Of a stretch of 64,000 bases of DNA, positions 61,001-64,000 are shown in pieces. The notes beneath the pieces are model-generated. The model worked only from the letters and a program-made list of their open reading frames with translations, did not search any database and was not told the DNA's origin. The position numbers and the translations under genes are program-made. The DNA is from Zingiber officinale (Eukaryota; Streptophyta; Magnoliopsida; Zingiberales; Zingiberaceae), in contig NC_056001.1 in NCBI RefSeq assembly GCF_018446385.1, forward strand, positions 7,893,600 to 7,957,599. The letters are read 5' to 3'. The first letter of the stretch is position 1. Each line of letters starts with the position of its first letter.

Positions 61001-61577
61001 ACTTTCTCAGTTTTTATCAAATAATTATTCTATAATTTGTTTTATTTTGTGGCTTGTAGGTGTGCAAAGAAAGCTGGAGATGAATCATCGGGTAGTTTAT
61101 AGTTAATTTAATTTCATTTTTTATGTGAACTTGTTTAGTTATCTTATCGCCTATTGTCTGGTGTCTGGTATAACTACAGGACTGCCAGAAGGATAGAACG
61201 ATTGAGAATGATGTTAAACCATATAACCATCAGATAACTCCAAGGAACATCAAAGATGGTAAATCCTTATAATTACCTGAATCAGAAATGATCATTATGC
61301 TGTGGTGATAGAGAAGGGCCTCAATTTTTCCTTTGTTTTGGTAGGATCTCTCGTTAGAGATGTACATAGGACCTCAACTGTGATAGAGAAGTTGGCCAAC
61401 CTGAAACTGAACTCGAATAGAGGTATGGAGGAAGATGGCAAGCTGTTATATGTGAAATCACATCCGCATAGACAACCTCCAAAGAATGGAGTATGGCGTG
61501 CTCATGCCTACAATCTCGGTCGACCCCGTGAAGTTCCTGCTGCTGGAAGTTATTATACTAGAAAAGTCGTTGGCTGA
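58033..61577 (+). CDS. CDKF-4: CDKF-4/MHK-type (RCK family) protein kinase
   Basis: Sixteen exons splice to 459 residues: 58033-58040, 58116-58194, 58514-58582, 58657-58746, 58818-58956, 59287-59389, 59467-59519, 59597-59663, 59934-60042, 60388-60453, 60556-60624, 60724-60790, 60857-60973, 61060-61091, 61180-61258 and 61345-61577. The first exon codes only MD and part of R; this start gives MDRYKLIKE, matching the family's MERYK start. Kinase landmarks are GDGTFGTV (11-18), AIKK (Lys33), a [12 protein letters not shown] helix in place of PSTAIRE, HRDLKPEN (Asp125), DFGLA (142-146) and the dual-phosphorylation motif TEY (156-158). The kinase domain ends near residue 285; a basic, low-complexity tail follows. 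The RCK family includes MAK/ICK and plant MHK. In plants its substrates and role are poorly known. The gene appears intact. Confidence 0.93.
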
Positions 61578-62159
61578 TGCCCTCGTTGATTACTAGAGGA
61601 AGCTTGGTTTGTGGTGGAGGTACCAAAAACCTTAACTTGCAGTCTATCACTATTTTATCAATGTTCTACTAAATAAAACCATAACAACCATATGTTGTGT
61701 TGATGTACGTGTTTTTCCTAGTCTGATGTGTGTTTGTTGAGCTTGTTCTTCGTAATTTTGAATATCATAATAATGAATTGTTGCTGGGATGATTGTGGTG
61801 AGGATTAGAAAACGCCAGGCATGCTGTGTAATTCCAAAATGCCACATTACATTGGTTTCTTTGACAGTGTTTAACTATTTAATATGATTATTTGTCGATG
61901 TGCTTAAATCAATGATAATTATTTAGCTTTATTATCAAATCTGGATCCGTTACACTTGTGAGCCGGCGATTTGGACCGTCGGCATTTCGGTGTAGGTGTT
62001 AACGTACCTCTTCCGATTGGACGTTGGTTTTTCCTTTTCTTTCGTTGAACGGTTTGGTGCTGATATTCTAATAAAGGAATGTATTTTTTAGTATCTAGTG
62101 TTTCTATATTATATTAGATAAGATTACATATTAAATAATTATTTTTATGTTGAATTTGT
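61578..62159. other. 3' UTR of CDKF-4 and intergenic DNA
   Basis: Probably 3' UTR to about 61.85 kb, then AT-rich DNA. No gene is supported. Confidence 0.4.
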
Positions 62160-62770
62160 TGGTAAAATAGAGAAAAATTTCTAACCACAATTTGAATTTT
62201 ACATATAATCTTCACTCAAAAAATTTTGTTTTCACTTCCTAAAGTTTTATTTGCTTCAACTCCCTCATACAAATATTGTGATCTAATTGCCCCTCAGATT
62301 TTTTAGGTACAAAAGGTCCAAAAATGAGTATAATTTCTTTTAAATTAATCGAGTATATTTTCTATTAAATTGAGCATATTTTTTTTCTTGTTTTAATATA
62401 ATTCCTCTTAAATTCAGCACAATATAAAAAGAAAATCTAATATATTTTCTATCCAATTAAGTATCATTTAAAGAAAATCTAGTATATTTTTCATCCAATT
62501 GAGTATCATTTAAAGAAAATCTAGTATATTTTTCATCCAATTGAGATGGAAAAAAAATCGTACTCAATTTGATAGAAAATATACTAGATTCTAATTTAAT
62601 GTACTGAATTTAAGAGGATTTATACTCATTTTTAGACTTTTTATACTTAAAATATCAAGAGCAATTAGGTAAGTAAATTAGACTAGGGAGTGAAAATAAA
62701 GAATTTTGCCAATGAAGAGTGCATGCAAAGTTATGTTTGCCAATGGAGACTGCATGCAAAATTTTCCTTA
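62160..62770. mobile_element. Fold-back (MITE-like) AT-rich element
   Basis: The left arm (about 62287-62331, GAGTAT at its inner end) is the near-complement of the right arm (about 62620-62665: ATACTCATTTTTAGAC...GAGCAATT). Weaker pairing extends outward on both sides (GGGAGT(T)GAA). The loop carries two or three direct repeats of AAAGAAAATCTAGTATATTT. No transposase and no clear target duplication. Confidence 0.55.
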
Positions 62771-63500
62771 ATTTATTGATAGAAATGTTTTTTTTTTGTT
62801 ACGTAAAATGTAGAAATTACTTTTATTTTAAAAAGTTTAGAAGACAAAATTAGAGGTGGGAAAAATATTAAAACTTTAATATATTATTTACATATTAAAA
62901 TACATCAAATCATATCAATATTTTAATATCAATATTCATATCAAATTTTGATATAAATTTTTTTAATACGATAACACGAGATTTAAAAAATTTATTTTAA
63001 AAATAATAGTCAAATTTCAAAACTATTTTTTTCTATCAAAATCAATAACATGAGCAGGACTACTAATAAATAATTAATAAAAATATATAATTTGATAATA
63101 TAGAACCAATAAATAAATTATATTTATTATTATTTTTATTTTTTTGATAATGAAGAGTAATTGATTTTTATGTGACAATAATATGACGATTTGGGATGTC
63201 CTTTGAATGACAACTCCCAACGGCTGCGAACAAAAGATTTGAGTATTCCAACCTATATAATATGTATATATTGCTTTTCACAAACCAGAAATTCTATCCT
63301 GCTACACAAACGATCCGAAAAGAAACATAAATATCTAATTCAGAATAGTGATCCTGTTTTATACCAGCGAACACACTGGTACAATTACAAATCATTTAAA
63401 TTAGGCGACGACAAAATTGGAAAAGTCGCCAAAACCTACATGGCACGTAAAAAAAGATTACCTTGTTTAAGCCGAAATAATTCCATGAATGATTGGTAAG
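62771..63500. other. AT-rich intergenic, 3' UTR of the DnaJ gene
   Basis: Very AT-rich with no gene. The last 200-250 bases are probably 3' UTR of the minus-strand DnaJ gene. Confidence 0.4.
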
Positions 63501-63936
63501 TTATCCAGACGCTCTAGCAGGAGCAGCTTCATCCTTTTCATAATCACGTTGCTCCTCTTTTGCAAACTCCTCAATCAGCTTACGCTGTTTCTGTGTTAGG
63601 TTCCTGGGCAATAGACAAAATATACAACCAAACAATCACTAAAAATAAGTGAGGCAATAGAACGTAGAAAGAAAGAAAAGAAACATACGCCGGAATTGTG
63701 ACATTAAAATGCACACATTGGTCACCGTAGGAAGATCCATTCCTTGTTTTCAATCCTGCAACCAACATATAGTTTTAATCTTCTATCTCTATCACAAGGG
63801 AACCTAAGGTTGTTGGTACCACTTATGAGCTCTTTAATCAAGACGCTTAAAGATATAATATTTGCCAAAGGCTGCTGTTTTTATTACCTTTCCCCTTTAA
63901 GACGACCTTCTGACCAGGCTGAGTACCAGGCCTAAC
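63501..63936 (-). CDS. Mitochondrial DnaJ (Hsp40, GFA2-like), 3' end only
   Basis: Three exons in the window, on the minus strand: 63888-63936, 63689-63755 and 63501-63603, with the stop TAA at 63501-63503. They encode VRPGTQPGQKVVLKGKG, LKTRNGSSYGDQCVHFNVTI and LTQKQRKLIEEFAKEEQ with an Ala-rich end. This is the C-terminal substrate-binding domain of a type I DnaJ, which supplies unfolded clients to mtHsp70. The J domain and Cys-rich zinc domain lie beyond the right edge. The tail pattern IEEFAKEEQ is typical of the mitochondrial GFA2 group (family recall). Phases agree across both introns. Confidence 0.82.
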
Positions 63937-64000
63937 CTGCAGCCATCACTCATCATATTAGCACAATACCCTTTGCCTATTTATATCATAACAACATGAA

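Overview
This window is nuclear DNA from a flowering plant. The evidence is intron-rich genes with plant-only families (CDKF-type kinase, ENH1, class A heat stress factor, CYCLOPS), a plant nuclear tRNA-Ala, an Au-type SINE, RTE LINEs and many Copia fossils. Repeat style and gene neighbourhood suggest a monocot. A Zingiberales (ginger/banana relatives) source is only my impression.

Layout. 1-5000: repeats, with a compact minus-strand LTR element that carries gag but no recognisable pol. 5847-6953: an inverted-repeat (MITE-like) element swollen by purine repeats. 7052-9890: remains of a PLAC8-family gene. 10862-16328: mitochondrial stomatin-like (SPFH) protein, nine exons, with an RTE fragment in its largest intron. 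16997-23209: organelle-type NOG1/PDE318-like GTPase, fourteen exons, with an Au SINE in one intron. 23975-24047: tRNA-Ala(UGC). 25069-27542 (minus): HSFA1-type heat stress transcription factor. 28270-30354: ENH1-type PDZ-rubredoxin protein, divergent from the HSF gene across about 730 bases. 31.8-47.7 kb: nested and rearranged LTR-retrotransposon fossils. 48.2-51.45 kb: nearly full-length but decayed RTE LINE on the minus strand, ending at the first exon of the next gene. 51.4-54.5 kb: a decayed CYCLOPS/IPD3 gene, the common-symbiosis transcription factor. 54.9-55.4 kb: minisatellite. 58033-61577: intact 16-exon CDKF-4/MHK-type kinase. 63501-63936 (minus): 3' end of a mitochondrial DnaJ gene that runs off the window.

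The exon chains of the stomatin-like, GTPase, ENH1, HSF and kinase genes were spliced by eye. Each keeps one open frame from ATG to stop (407, 425, 262, 471 and 459 residues). The genes are unrelated housekeeping and stress genes rather than a pathway. The standout is the broken CYCLOPS copy: the exon expected to carry one CCaMK phosphosite and the final coiled-coil exon were not found, and the frame is shifted at least twice. I recall CYCLOPS and CDKF-4 as close neighbours in rice, so this may be the syntenic copy.
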